A stretch of DNA of 64,000 bases from Massilia sp. WG5 (GTDB lineage Bacteria; Pseudomonadota; Gammaproteobacteria; Burkholderiales; Burkholderiaceae_D). The notes under the pieces were generated by a model that searched no databases, was not told where the DNA came from, and was given only the letters and a program-made list of their open reading frames with translations. Positions 1 to 8,047 of the stretch are shown here, piece after piece. Position 1 is the stretch's first letter, and every line of letters begins with the position of its first letter. The stretch is taken from contig NZ_CP012641.2 in assembly GCF_001412595.2 (NCBI RefSeq), positions 62,001 through 126,000 of the forward strand. The letters are read 5' to 3'. A program made the translations under genes and the position numbers.

Positions 1-44
1 TATCAATGCCGTGTCAGGAAGGATGCGTCCATTCCATTAAAGCC
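1..44 (-). mobile_element. end of an IS1111-type element nested in an IS5/IS903-type terminal repeat
   Basis: Bases 2-44 match bases 17786-17828 almost exactly, the only clear difference being C for T at base 15. In the second copy this stretch is the transposase-proximal end of a complete IS1111-type element (to 17822) followed by AAAGCC, the last six bases of an IS903-type terminal repeat. Here the same junction falls at bases 38/39. A second copy of the nested pair therefore lies mostly left of the window. To its right the sequence becomes an IS3-family remnant at base 45. The identity of the pair is inferred from this match. Confidence 0.7.
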
Positions 45-150
45 ATGTATAGCCATTATCTTGCAAAGCCCTCGGATCGAATGCTCTTTGCGAGCATCTC
101 AAATGAAGGCGTACATTACCCGTACATCTTATTAAGGTACGCAGCGGTGA
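45..150 (-). pseudogene. IS3-family transposase remnant (orfA end and orfB start)
   Basis: Read on the minus strand, this stretch ends one frame with a typical orfA tail. A second frame then resembles the start of an IS3-family OrfB: MYAFI, an in-frame stop, then DARKEHSIRGLCKIMAIH. Homology stops exactly where the IS5/IS1111 end begins at base 44. The other part of the same remnant lies beyond the IS30 copy, at 1367 onward, so the IS30 element split it. The internal stop and missing bulk show it is dead. Confidence 0.6.
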
Positions 151-1366
151 GTTCAACTGGTCAGCGCAACAGTTCTGATTTAATGGCGTTTTTATGGAGA
201 TGTAATGCCAAGAACTGGAAGACCAGGACTGTCTGTTCAGCAGAAAAAAGAGTTGTGGATTCGATGGAAGGACGGCCAGTCCTTATCTGAAATCGGGCGG
301 GCACTAGGAAAACATGCCGGGTCGATTCACGGCGTACTTGCGGCCTCTGGCGGCATCGCGCCCCGTGAACGACGCCGCCGTCCGGATGCATTGACGGTGT
401 TAGAGCGCGAAGAGATATCGCGTAGTTTGGCAGCCGGGTGCAGTCTTCGCGCTATTGCTTCCCGCCTTGGCCGTTCGCCGTCGACAATCTGCCGTGAGGT
501 CAGCCGGAACGGCGGCGCAAAGCGCTATCGTGCGGCGACAGCCGAGCTTTTTGCCGTAGAGCGATCGCGTCGGCCTAAACAGTGTAAGTTGGCTCTCAAC
601 AAACCGCTTAATGCTCTCGTGGCGGAGCGGCTAGCAGAAGACTGGTCGCCGCAACAGATTTCCGGATGGCTTGCTAAGTACCATAAAGGCCAGCCAAATA
701 TGCAGGTATCACATGAAACGATTTACCGGTGCCTGTTTGTACAAGCGCGTGGCGTACTGAAACGAGAGCTGATTTCACGACTGCGCAGCCGTCGCATGAT
801 GCGTCGCGGGAAAACGTCGACTACCGATGGACAGCCGCGAGGCCGGATCATTGACGCTGTTTCAATCCACGAACGGCCGGCTCAAGTGGAGGATCGCCGC
901 ATACCGGGTCATTGGGAAGGCGACTTACTCTCCGGCGCAAAAAACACCCATATCGCTACCTTGGTCGAGCGTCGATCCCGTTACCTGATGCTTGTAAAGC
1001 TCGAAGGGAAGGACACCGACAACGTAGTCAGGGCACTTGTCCGAGAAGTGAATGCTCTACAGGCTGGCAAAATGAAGACACTCACATGGGATCGGGGCAC
1101 TGAACTGGCACAACATAAGCGGTTTACGGCAGCTACCGCAGTCCAGATGTATTTTTGCGATCCGCGTAGCCCGTGGCAGCGTGGCACCAACGAAAACACC
1201 AATCGATTACTACGCCAGTACTTCCCGGACGGCACGAACTTGGCGGAGTAGTCGCAGAGTGACCTCAACTCCATCGCGCACAAGCTGAATACGCGCCCCA
1301 GGAAAACTCTTGCTTATATGGCGTCGATCGATAAAATTGCCGAGCCGTTGCGTTGACCGGTTGAAC
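151..1366 (+). mobile_element. IS30-family insertion sequence
   Basis: A 1.2-kb element bounded by imperfect inverted repeats, 22 bp each, at 151-172 (GTTCAACTGG start) and 1345-1366, matching at 19 of 22 positions. It contains one IS30-type transposase gene reading rightward. It interrupts an IS3-family remnant, parts of which flank it at 45-150 and from 1367. I could not define a target duplication with confidence. The right repeat overlaps the end of the transposase reading frame. Confidence 0.8.
205..1356 (+). pseudogene. IS30-family transposase interrupted by an amber codon
   Basis: The product would be a DDE-type transposase that cuts and joins its own element. The N terminus has a helix-turn-helix of the kind that binds IS30 ends (ALTVLEREEISRSLAAG and SLRAIASRLGRSPSTICREV). 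The catalytic core shows the first Asp in HWEGDLL, the second in TWDRGTE and the Glu in RGTNENTNRLLRQYFP. The frame stops at TAG 1249-1251, right after PDGTNLAE. The following codons continue the family C terminus (SQSDLNSIAHKLNTRPRKTL) to TGA 1354-1356. The interruption removes only the last 35 residues, so residual activity or readthrough cannot be excluded, but the gene is probably inactive. Confidence 0.85.
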
Positions 1367-1455
1367 CTGCCGCGGCCTTTTTTAAGATATCGCGCTCCTC
1401 GGTAACGCGTTTCAGCTTGGCCTTCAGACGCTTCATTTCCGCCTGCTGGTCGTCA
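1367..1455 (-). pseudogene. IS3-family orfA remnant
   Basis: On the minus strand this encodes [23 protein letters not shown], the leucine-zipper end of an IS3-family OrfA. The helix-turn-helix half is missing and the frame is cut by the IS30 right repeat at 1366. The other end abuts the last codons of the dihydrodiol dehydrogenase gene, whose tail it has altered. It is a fragment of the same IS3 copy as bases 45-150. Confidence 0.7.
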
Positions 1456-2665
1456 GCCCTTTGTCGCTCGGCCCACCCACCTGATGCTCCAGCTTCACGT
1501 CGCACTGCTTGCGGCCCGATTCCAGCAGCGCCAGGCAGATTTCGAGCGTGGCCTTGGCCCACGGTCCGTCGTGAAGCGGCGCCGCTCCGTGCACGACCGC
1601 CGCATACAGCTCATCGATGACTTCAAAGCGCGGTACGGCCGGCGGCGCCAGCGCGCGCCGCTCGCGCACGGCATCGCCGTACACCACCACGGCGTCGGGC
1701 ATCGGCCGGACATCTGCGCGCTCGCATGCGACGACGATCGGTCCGAAATGCTGGTGGTGGCCCGGCGCGGCGCTCGCGCCTCGCCCGGGCGGCGCCCGAT
1801 AGGCCGGGCCGCCATAGGTAGCGGCTGCCTTGAGGCGGGCCTCTTCCACCGGTGACGCGATGGCGGCAAGGCGACGGCGCGCGCCGCCATACTCGTCGGC
1901 GTCCTTCGGCGCGCCCATTTCTCCCGTCCAGCCGCACCATTCGTCCGAATCGAAATGCCCGAATCCGCTGTAGACCAGCGAGGCGAACACACCGTCCTCG
2001 AACCACAACATCGCTGCGTATGCCCCCTCGGTGGGCCGCGCCGGATCCCAGGCACCCAAGGTGGCGCGCACATGCGTCGCCCGGCTGCCCGCCAGCAGAC
2101 GCACCACGTCCACCTGGTGCGCCGCCTGGCTGAAGACGACGCCGCCGCCGGCATCGGTGTCGAGCTCTTCGGGGCGGCGCGGACGGTACAGGAAGTCAGT
2201 GTAATTGAGCGCCTGGATCATCTTGACTTTGCCGAGTTCGCCGCTGCCGATGATCGACCGCGCCGCCAGATAGGGCGAGTCGAAACTGTGGCAATGGCCG
2301 ACGACCAGGTGCACGCCCGCGGCCCGGCAGGTTTCGATCATGTCGTCGCACTCGGCCATGCTCAGCGCCATGGGCTTTTCGACCAGTACGTGTTTTCCAT
2401 ACGAGGCGGCAATGCGGGTGTGCTCGGCATGAAACTGATGCGGGCTGGCGACGTAGATCGCGTCCAGCAAGGGGTCGGCGGCAAGCTGTTCCACGCTTTC
2501 GTAGACCCGCGCCGAGAAGTCGCTCGCAAACTGCGCGCGTGCCGCCATGCGCGGGTCGCAGGCTGCGACCAGCTGGATACGGGGATCGGCGCCCAGGGTT
2601 GGCAACATCAGCGTGAAGGCGCGGCCAAGGCCGACCACGCCGAGGCGGAGGCGACGTTGGTCCAT
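1433..2665 (-). CDS. ophB: phthalate 4,5-dihydrodiol dehydrogenase (Gfo/Idh family)
   Basis: Likely oxidises cis-4,5-dihydrodiol phthalate to 4,5-dihydroxyphthalate with NAD(P), in the cytoplasm. The 410-residue protein has an N-terminal Rossmann motif (GVVGLGRAF, about residues 9-17) and the Gfo/Idh signature VLVEKPMA near residue 107. Homologues of this branch (Pht4/OphB) sit in phthalate operons. The assignment rests on the neighbours as much as on the fold, since the family has many substrates. The start is the ATG two bases after the reductase stop, so the two are coupled. The usual C terminus ends near LEHQV. The last 14 residues (from GGPSDKG) run into a foreign IS3 fragment, so the natural stop has been replaced by a short extension. 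Confidence 0.85.
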   Translation of the reverse strand: MDQRRLRLGVVGLGRAFTLMLPTLGADPRIQLVAACDPRMAARAQFASDFSARVYESVEQLAADPLLDAIYVASPHQFHAEHTRIAASYGKHVLVEKPMALSMAECDDMIETCRAAGVHLVVGHCHSFDSPYLAARSIIGSGELGKVKMIQALNYTDFLYRPRRPEELDTDAGGGVVFSQAAHQVDVVRLLAGSRATHVRATLGAWDPARPTEGAYAAMLWFEDGVFASLVYSGFGHFDSDEWCGWTGEMGAPKDADEYGGARRRLAAIASPVEEARLKAAATYGGPAYRAPPGRGASAAPGHHQHFGPIVVACERADVRPMPDAVVVYGDAVRERRALAPPAVPRFEVIDELYAAVVHGAAPLHDGPWAKATLEICLALLESGRKQCDVKLEHQVGGPSDKGLTTSRRK

Positions 2666-2667
2666 GA

Positions 2668-3678
2668 TCACAGGTCCAGCACCAGTTCGGCCGACCTGGC
2701 GCGCGACACGCACACCATGATCTGCGACTCCATTTCCTCGGGCATCAACACCATGTCGCGATGATCCGCTTCGCCCGCCAGCAAGCCGGTGCGGCACGAG
2801 CCGCAGGTGCCGCTTTCGCATGACGACGCCACGTTGCAGCCACTTTCGCGTAGCACATCGAGAATCGATTTGCCGACCGGTACCTCGAGGCTGCGGCCGG
2901 ATTTTGCCAGCTGCACCACGAACGGCGTGTCGTCGGGCCGTGGCCGGCTGCCGTCGGCGAAGCTTTCGAAGTGAATGTTCGAATGCGGCCAATGGCCGGA
3001 CATGTCGCGCACCGCGTCCATCAGGCCCTGCGGGCCGCAGCAGTACACATGGGCCCCGCTCGACCGTTCCAGCACCGGCCACAGGTCGAACGACGCCGCT
3101 GGGTCGCCATGGTCGTGGTGCACATGGACACGTCCGCGCAGTTCCGGTGCGTTCAGTTCCTCCAGGAACGCGGTGGTTTCGGGCGAGCGCGTGAAATAGT
3201 ACAGTTTCCAGGGCGCGGCAGGCAGCTCGCCCATGGAGGCGATCATCGACAAGATCGGCGTGATGCCGATCCCGCCGGCGATGAAAATATAGGATGGGGC
3301 GGTTTCCACGAACGGAAATGCGTTCTCGGGCACCGAGGCCAGCAAGGTGTCCCCGACCCTGGCGTCGTCGACCAGGCTGATCGAGCCGCCCTGCCCGCGC
3401 TCGTCGCGCTTGACGGCGATGACGTAGCGGCCGCGCTCGGCCGGGTCGTTGCACAGCGAGTACTTGCGGATGGCGCCGTTCGGCACCCGGATCTTGATGT
3501 GCGAACCGGGCGTAAAGACCGGCAGCTGCGCGCCATCGGGGTGGACCAGCTCGAAGCTGCGGATACCCTCCGCCACGTCGCGCACGTGCGCGATACGCAG
3601 CGGTGTCATTCCATCAGGGGTTGCCGGGCCTTCCATAGGTGCTTGGGGAGCGGCTTTGTGGGCATCGATCAGGCTCAT
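2668..3678 (-). CDS. ophA1: phthalate dioxygenase reductase
   Basis: Passes electrons from NADH through FMN and a [2Fe-2S] centre to the Rieske oxygenase. The 336-residue protein has class IA reductase order: a flavin-binding barrel (RKYSLCND, about residue 68), a nucleotide-binding half ([11 protein letters not shown], then [12 protein letters not shown]), and a C-terminal plant-type ferredoxin with CESGTCGSC plus a distal Cys in QIMVCVSRA. This FMN-NAD-ferredoxin layout is that of phthalate dioxygenase reductase. Its ATG overlaps the upstream nadC-like stop (ATGA). The dehydrogenase start follows two bases after its own stop, so all are translated from one operon. Vanillate demethylase reductase has the same layout, but the neighbours favour phthalate. 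Confidence 0.9.
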   Translation of the reverse strand: MSLIDAHKAAPQAPMEGPATPDGMTPLRIAHVRDVAEGIRSFELVHPDGAQLPVFTPGSHIKIRVPNGAIRKYSLCNDPAERGRYVIAVKRDERGQGGSISLVDDARVGDTLLASVPENAFPFVETAPSYIFIAGGIGITPILSMIASMGELPAAPWKLYYFTRSPETTAFLEELNAPELRGRVHVHHDHGDPAASFDLWPVLERSSGAHVYCCGPQGLMDAVRDMSGHWPHSNIHFESFADGSRPRPDDTPFVVQLAKSGRSLEVPVGKSILDVLRESGCNVASSCESGTCGSCRTGLLAGEADHRDMVLMPEEMESQIMVCVSRARSAELVLDL

Positions 3679-4538
3679 TGGAGCACCCGTAGCGACAGGT
3701 CGATGGCGCTGACATCCTTGGTCAGTTTGCCGCTCGATATGCGGTCGACGCCGGTGGCGGCAATCGCGCGCAGCGTCTCCAGGCTCACCCCGCCGGACAC
3801 TTCGAGCAACGCGCGCCCGGCATTCAGGGCGTAGGCGCGGTGCATGTCCTCCAGCTCGAAATCGTCGAGCAGGACGCTGGTCGCGCCTGCGGCCAGGGCC
3901 TGTTCCAGCTCGTCCAGGCTTTCCACCTCGATCTGGAGCGGGACGCTGGCGTCGAGCGCACGCGCCGCGGCAAGCGCCGCGGCAATGCCGCCGGCTGCGG
4001 CGATATGATTTTCCTTGATCAGGATCCCGTCCCACAGCGCCATCCGGTGGTTGGTGGCGCCGCCGGTCCGCACCGCATATTTCTGCGCCTGGCGCAATCC
4101 GGGCAAAGTCTTGCGGGTATCGAGCACCACGCAACCGTTCGGGTTCGGCGACACCCCGGCGATCACGTCCGCGTAGCCACGGGCCCGGGTCGCCACCGCC
4201 GACAGCATCTGCAGGAAGTTCAGTGCCGAGCGCTCGGCACTGAGGATGGCGCGCGCATTGCCGCCGATCCGGCACAGAGTGGTCCCGGCGGCGACGCTGG
4301 CGCCCTCGGCACAGAGCCAGTCGACCGTGGCGCCCGGGTCGAGCGCATGAACGCAGTCCTCGAACCAGGGCTGGCCGCACACCACCGCGGCTTGCTTGGC
4401 CACCACCTGCGCGGTCATCAGCTGGTCTGCCGGCACCAGCTGTGCGGTCCAGTCGCCGCGTCCCAAGTCTTCCAGCAGGGCGTCGCGGACATTGCGCTTG
4501 CGCGCCTCTTCGAGTGTCTCATTATGATCAAACATCAT
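3675..4538 (-). CDS. ophE: quinolinate phosphoribosyltransferase (nadC-type) in the phthalate operon
   Basis: The 287-residue product is a full-length nicotinate-nucleotide pyrophosphorylase. It carries the family stretches VVLDTRKTLPGLR and KYAVRTGGATNHRM (about residues 135-165), a DGILIKENH substrate site and the C-terminal EVSGGV block. It converts quinolinate and PRPP to nicotinate mononucleotide and CO2. Quinolinate resembles phthalate, and a gene of this kind (ophE) is known in the Burkholderia phthalate cluster, where it supports growth on phthalate. The starts and stops overlap the flanking genes by 4 bp (ATGA) on both sides, showing tight coupling. A chromosomal nadC presumably exists, so this copy is probably dedicated to the pathway. 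Confidence 0.88.
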   Translation of the reverse strand: MMFDHNETLEEARKRNVRDALLEDLGRGDWTAQLVPADQLMTAQVVAKQAAVVCGQPWFEDCVHALDPGATVDWLCAEGASVAAGTTLCRIGGNARAILSAERSALNFLQMLSAVATRARGYADVIAGVSPNPNGCVVLDTRKTLPGLRQAQKYAVRTGGATNHRMALWDGILIKENHIAAAGGIAAALAAARALDASVPLQIEVESLDELEQALAAGATSVLLDDFELEDMHRAYALNAGRALLEVSGGVSLETLRAIAATGVDRISSGKLTKDVSAIDLSLRVLQ

Positions 4539-5368
4539 TTATTCCAGAATTTGAAATTCGCGCTGGGCGGCGCATGGGTCAGCTCAGTCGCCTGCAACAG
4601 CAAGGCCGCTGCGCTGACAGCCAGGAAAGCAAGGATGGTTCTCCGAAACCACAACTCGCTGAAAAAACCGCGCAACCATTTGCCGATCAACAGTCCGCAC
4701 GCCATCGGGAGCAGGCCGACCAGCGACACCGCCAGTTCACTCGCACCCAGCCGGCCATGGGCCGCCAGCGACGCGTACAGCGGGATGGCGCTGAACAGGT
4801 AAATCACGCTGATGCAGCCGATGAAATCCTCGCGCTCGAGTTTCAGCGCCGACAGATAGGCGATCACGACCGGTCCGGTGAGCGAAGAAACGCCACCGAC
4901 CACGCCCGCCAATGCCCCGACGGCGACGCCAGCCAGCCGTTGACGGTGCGCTGGAATATCGAATTGCGGCCGGAACGCCATCGACAGTGCCGCCAGCAAC
5001 ACCGCCAGCGCCACCATCAAGGTCAGCATGCCCGAGGGCATGGCCAGCGCCAGCGGGACCGTCACCAGGGTCGCTCCTACCAGCGCCGCCAGCAGCGGGA
5101 AAAAGCGGCGCAGGCTGCCGATCGCGACACCGCTGTCGATTGCCTGCCACAGGTTGGCCGCGAGCACCGGTATCGCCAGCAAGCTGATGGCCTGCGGGGC
5201 CGGCATCACCAGCGACAGGGCCGGCACCATGACCAGCGGCAGCCCCACGCCGAGGATGCCCTTGACGATGCCGCCCGCCACGAACGCGGCGGCGACGCCG
5301 ACCACGATGACAAGTCCGGCCAGGTTGACGCCGCGGAACGAGCTGAGCAGGTCTGTTATGGAAATCAT
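4535..5368 (-). CDS. TauE/SafE-family membrane permease
   Basis: A 277-residue polytopic inner-membrane protein with about eight hydrophobic segments and the GGIVKGILGVGLPLVMVP motif of the TauE/SafE family near residues 31-48. Members move sulfonates, sulfite or organic anions across the membrane. In this operon, between the decarboxylase and nadC-type genes, it may import phthalate or export a product. Phthalate permeases in studied Burkholderia clusters are of the major facilitator type, so this would be a replacement. That role is inference from position only. The start ATG lies 14 bp after the upstream stop, and its stop overlaps the next start. Confidence 0.8.
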   Translation of the reverse strand: MISITDLLSSFRGVNLAGLVIVVGVAAAFVAGGIVKGILGVGLPLVMVPALSLVMPAPQAISLLAIPVLAANLWQAIDSGVAIGSLRRFFPLLAALVGATLVTVPLALAMPSGMLTLMVALAVLLAALSMAFRPQFDIPAHRQRLAGVAVGALAGVVGGVSSLTGPVVIAYLSALKLEREDFIGCISVIYLFSAIPLYASLAAHGRLGASELAVSLVGLLPMACGLLIGKWLRGFFSELWFRRTILAFLAVSAAALLLQATELTHAPPSANFKFWNK

Positions 5369-5382
5369 TGCCTGTGCATCGA

Positions 5383-6372
5383 TCAGATCTTGAAGGACTC
5401 GTAGCTGCCGGCGTGGAAGATCTCGTCGACCGACATCCGGCGCGCCGACAGTCCCTGCGAATGATGGTGGCGCACGAATGCTTCCAGGGTCGGCCGGTTG
5501 TTGGCCACACCGTAGGACCAGTAATCCTGTCCCATCGACTCGCGCGCCGTCTTCAACTGCTCTTCCACGAACGGCAGGGTCACCTTGGTGGCCGATGTGT
5601 CGCCCAGCCTGGCGAGCGCGGCCGACTTGGCCTGTTCGAACGCTTTGAGCACGGCACCCGGCAGCCACGGATGCTGCGCCGCCAGTTCGTTGCGGATGCC
5701 GACCACGTGCATGATCGGGAAAATCCCGGTGCGCTTGTAGTAGTCCTTGGCGGTGGCGGTCGGATCGGCAAACAGCCAGCCGACGTTGGGATTATTGGCG
5801 GCCGCGCCGCCAGGGGGGCGCGGCGCGATGAACGCGTCGATATCGCCGCGGTCGAGCATTGCAGAGATGGTGTCGCCTTCCGGCGCATTCTCCATCCGCA
5901 CGTCGGGTGGCAGCGCAAGCTTGATTTTTTCGGGACGGCCCGGCTCGTCGATGCCGCCGCGCACCCAGGTCACATCCTCGGGCCGCACGCCGTAATCGTC
6001 CTGCAGGATCGAGCGTGCCCACACGTTGGCGGTCAGTTGGTATTCGGGCACCCCAATGCGGCAGCCTTTCAGGTCTTCCGGCTTGCGGATGCGGTCGGTG
6101 CGCACATAGATCGAGGTATGGCGGAACGCACGCGACAGGAATACCGGCACCGCCACATAGGGGCTTTCGCCCTTCGAGGCCTTGACCAGATAGCTGGAAA
6201 AGGACAGTTCGCTGATGTCAAACTCGGCATTGCGGAAAGCGCGGAAGAATATCTCTTCCGGTGAGAGCGTCATGCAGACCGGATCGACGCCGTCGATCTG
6301 CACGCTGCCGTCGAGCAGCGCGCGGGTGCGGTCATAGTCGCCCATCGCGATTGAAAGTTGAAGCTTGGACAA
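5383..6372 (-). CDS. ophC: 4,5-dihydroxyphthalate decarboxylase
   Basis: Converts 4,5-dihydroxyphthalate to protocatechuate, the last step before ring cleavage by central enzymes. The 329-residue protein has the periplasmic-binding-protein-like fold of this family: an N-terminal KLQLSIAMGDYDRTRALLDG strand-helix, ISELSFSSYLV near residue 60, and a late TLPFVEEQ region. The start chosen is TTG at 6372, because AGGAGA lies 5-10 bases upstream and family members begin at this point. Longer versions would overlap the upstream Rieske gene out of frame. It is the second gene of the operon, 28 bp after the oxygenase stop. Confidence 0.88.
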   Translation of the reverse strand: MSKLQLSIAMGDYDRTRALLDGSVQIDGVDPVCMTLSPEEIFFRAFRNAEFDISELSFSSYLVKASKGESPYVAVPVFLSRAFRHTSIYVRTDRIRKPEDLKGCRIGVPEYQLTANVWARSILQDDYGVRPEDVTWVRGGIDEPGRPEKIKLALPPDVRMENAPEGDTISAMLDRGDIDAFIAPRPPGGAAANNPNVGWLFADPTATAKDYYKRTGIFPIMHVVGIRNELAAQHPWLPGAVLKAFEQAKSAALARLGDTSATKVTLPFVEEQLKTARESMGQDYWSYGVANNRPTLEAFVRHHHSQGLSARRMSVDEIFHAGSYESFKI

Positions 6373-6400
6373 GTTTGTCTCCTGAATCGTTATCCGCGGC

Positions 6401-7717
6401 TCAAGCCTTCGTCTGGTAGCTGCCATCCAGCGCTGCCGCCTGCGGCTCGTCCCACACATAGCTCGTTTCGTACGAGCGCCAGTCGACGCTCTTGGGGATG
6501 ATCGCCTGGTAGGCACAGACCCCGAGCCCGACCGCGCTGTCGGCGCAACCGATCGCCGGCTGCCCGTCCTGGAATGCGCGCACCGCGTCGATCATCTGGC
6601 GCCGGAACTCGACGACGGCGAGGTCGCTGGCGCCGAGGCGGTCCGCACTGCGGTTCGCTATCGGGCTCATCGTCACCCACATTGCAATATCCTGGTTCGG
6701 GAAACCGGTGATCCCGGTGAAGTTCCCTGCTTTCATCGCTTGTCGGTCCTGCCAGAACATATTGTGGACGTTACGCAGTGGCTTGTAGTGCTGGTCGAGG
6801 TCGACGCCCAGACGCTGGCCCAGGAACTTGCGCCACGTTTCGGTCTCCGGGGTCTTGGCCGGGTGGCCCCAGGCGATGAAATAGAACGCCGTGTTGGTGT
6901 CGTCCACCGGCACGTTGATGTTGGCCACGTTGTACAGATTGTTGGGCGGGATCAGCGCGGTGGCCGGTGCGACGAACACCGTCGAGCGCACATAATCGTG
7001 CGTCGCCGCATTGCTGATCGGGCGCCGCAGCGCGGCATAGCGGAAGCCGTAGGGGGTGCGCTGCACTTGCATCCGTGGCGCCTTGTCGGTGGAAGGACGC
7101 AGCCAGGCCTTGTCGTTGGCTTCGGCGCCCTGAACGCGGGCGGGCACCATGTCGGATGAATGCAGGCTGGAACTGTGCGCCGAGTCGATCGCGCCTTCCA
7201 GGATCTGCGCCCAGTTGCAGGGAATGATGGCCTTGGCGATGCTGACCCGGACTTCGGCGGTCGGCGCCCAGGCCGGCGGCGCGAACTCGGGCATCGTCTC
7301 GGCAGGACCGAGGTAGGCCCAGACGCAGCCGCCCCATTCCCTGACCGGATAGGCGCGATGCTTGACTTTGGCGGCCATGCAGCTGGAGGCCGGCTCCGAT
7401 GCCATCTCGACGACGTTGCCTTCCACGTCCATCTTCCAGCCGTGATAGAGGCAGCGCAGGCCGTTGTCCTCGTTGCGCCCGAGTACCAGTGAGGCGCCGC
7501 GGTGTGGGCAATATTCGTCCATGACGCCGACCCGGCCCTGGGTGTCGCGGAACACTACAAGGTCCTGGCCAAACATGCGCGCCTTGACTGGCGTGCCGTC
7601 CGCCTCACTCACTTCTTCAATCAGGCATACCGGCTGCCAGTGGCGGCGCATCAGTTGCCCCATGGGCGCATCGCCTTCTACCCGACACAGCAGCTCGTTC
7701 TCTTCTTTGCTTATCAC
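6401..7717 (-). CDS. ophA2: phthalate 4,5-dioxygenase, Rieske oxygenase subunit
   Basis: Adds both atoms of O2 to phthalate to give the 4,5-cis-dihydrodiol. The 438-residue length fits the single-component phthalate dioxygenase oxygenases (Pht3/OphA2). The Rieske [2Fe-2S] ligands are visible as C70-x-H72 and C89-xx-H92. The mononuclear iron site follows in EGAIDSAHSSSLH, where an Asp and two His have the expected spacing. There is no beta subunit gene, consistent with this class. It is the first gene of the operon. The upstream 330 bp contain a perfect 6-bp inverted repeat that may be its operator. Confidence 0.92.
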   Translation of the reverse strand: MISKEENELLCRVEGDAPMGQLMRRHWQPVCLIEEVSEADGTPVKARMFGQDLVVFRDTQGRVGVMDEYCPHRGASLVLGRNEDNGLRCLYHGWKMDVEGNVVEMASEPASSCMAAKVKHRAYPVREWGGCVWAYLGPAETMPEFAPPAWAPTAEVRVSIAKAIIPCNWAQILEGAIDSAHSSSLHSSDMVPARVQGAEANDKAWLRPSTDKAPRMQVQRTPYGFRYAALRRPISNAATHDYVRSTVFVAPATALIPPNNLYNVANINVPVDDTNTAFYFIAWGHPAKTPETETWRKFLGQRLGVDLDQHYKPLRNVHNMFWQDRQAMKAGNFTGITGFPNQDIAMWVTMSPIANRSADRLGASDLAVVEFRRQMIDAVRAFQDGQPAIGCADSAVGLGVCAYQAIIPKSVDWRSYETSYVWDEPQAAALDGSYQTKA

Positions 7718-8047
7718 CGCAGACCTCTCTAGTTGTTCAACCGCTGCCTGGCTCCTGCATGCAGCGGCCGGATTATTTTTACCGCATCATAAAAGCTTAG
7801 TCCTCTAAGCAAAAGTATAGATGCCGCGCCAACCGGTGTCTACCGGCTAACGCTCGATACACGTGATTTTTGTAACTGGAAACCACAGGTGCGCCACATC
7901 GCGATCCGGCGGCTCGACGACCTGTCCTCAGCCGCGGACATGGCGTCCGAACGGCGTGCGGGGACGCCGCTGGCCAAGCGGCCAGCGTCACACCTACGTC
8001 CATGGAAAATGCTGCGCCGGAACAGCCGCTTCCGGCGCAGGCAGCCT
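7718..8047. promoter_or_regulatory. intergenic region upstream of the phthalate operon
   Basis: No convincing gene lies in these 330 bp. The part near the oxygenase start is AT-rich and holds the palindrome GCTTAG-TCCT-CTAAGC at 7795-7810, 78 bp before the start codon. The arms are perfect 6-bp complements. Related shorter forms occur at 10142-10156 and 13302-13316, upstream of other aromatic genes. It is therefore a candidate operator for a shared regulator, for example the MarR protein encoded at 11579-12145. Confidence 0.5.

Noticed and set aside
5368..6264. A 298-codon plus-strand frame opposite the decarboxylase
   Set aside because: Shadow of the decarboxylase gene; the translation has no recognisable features.
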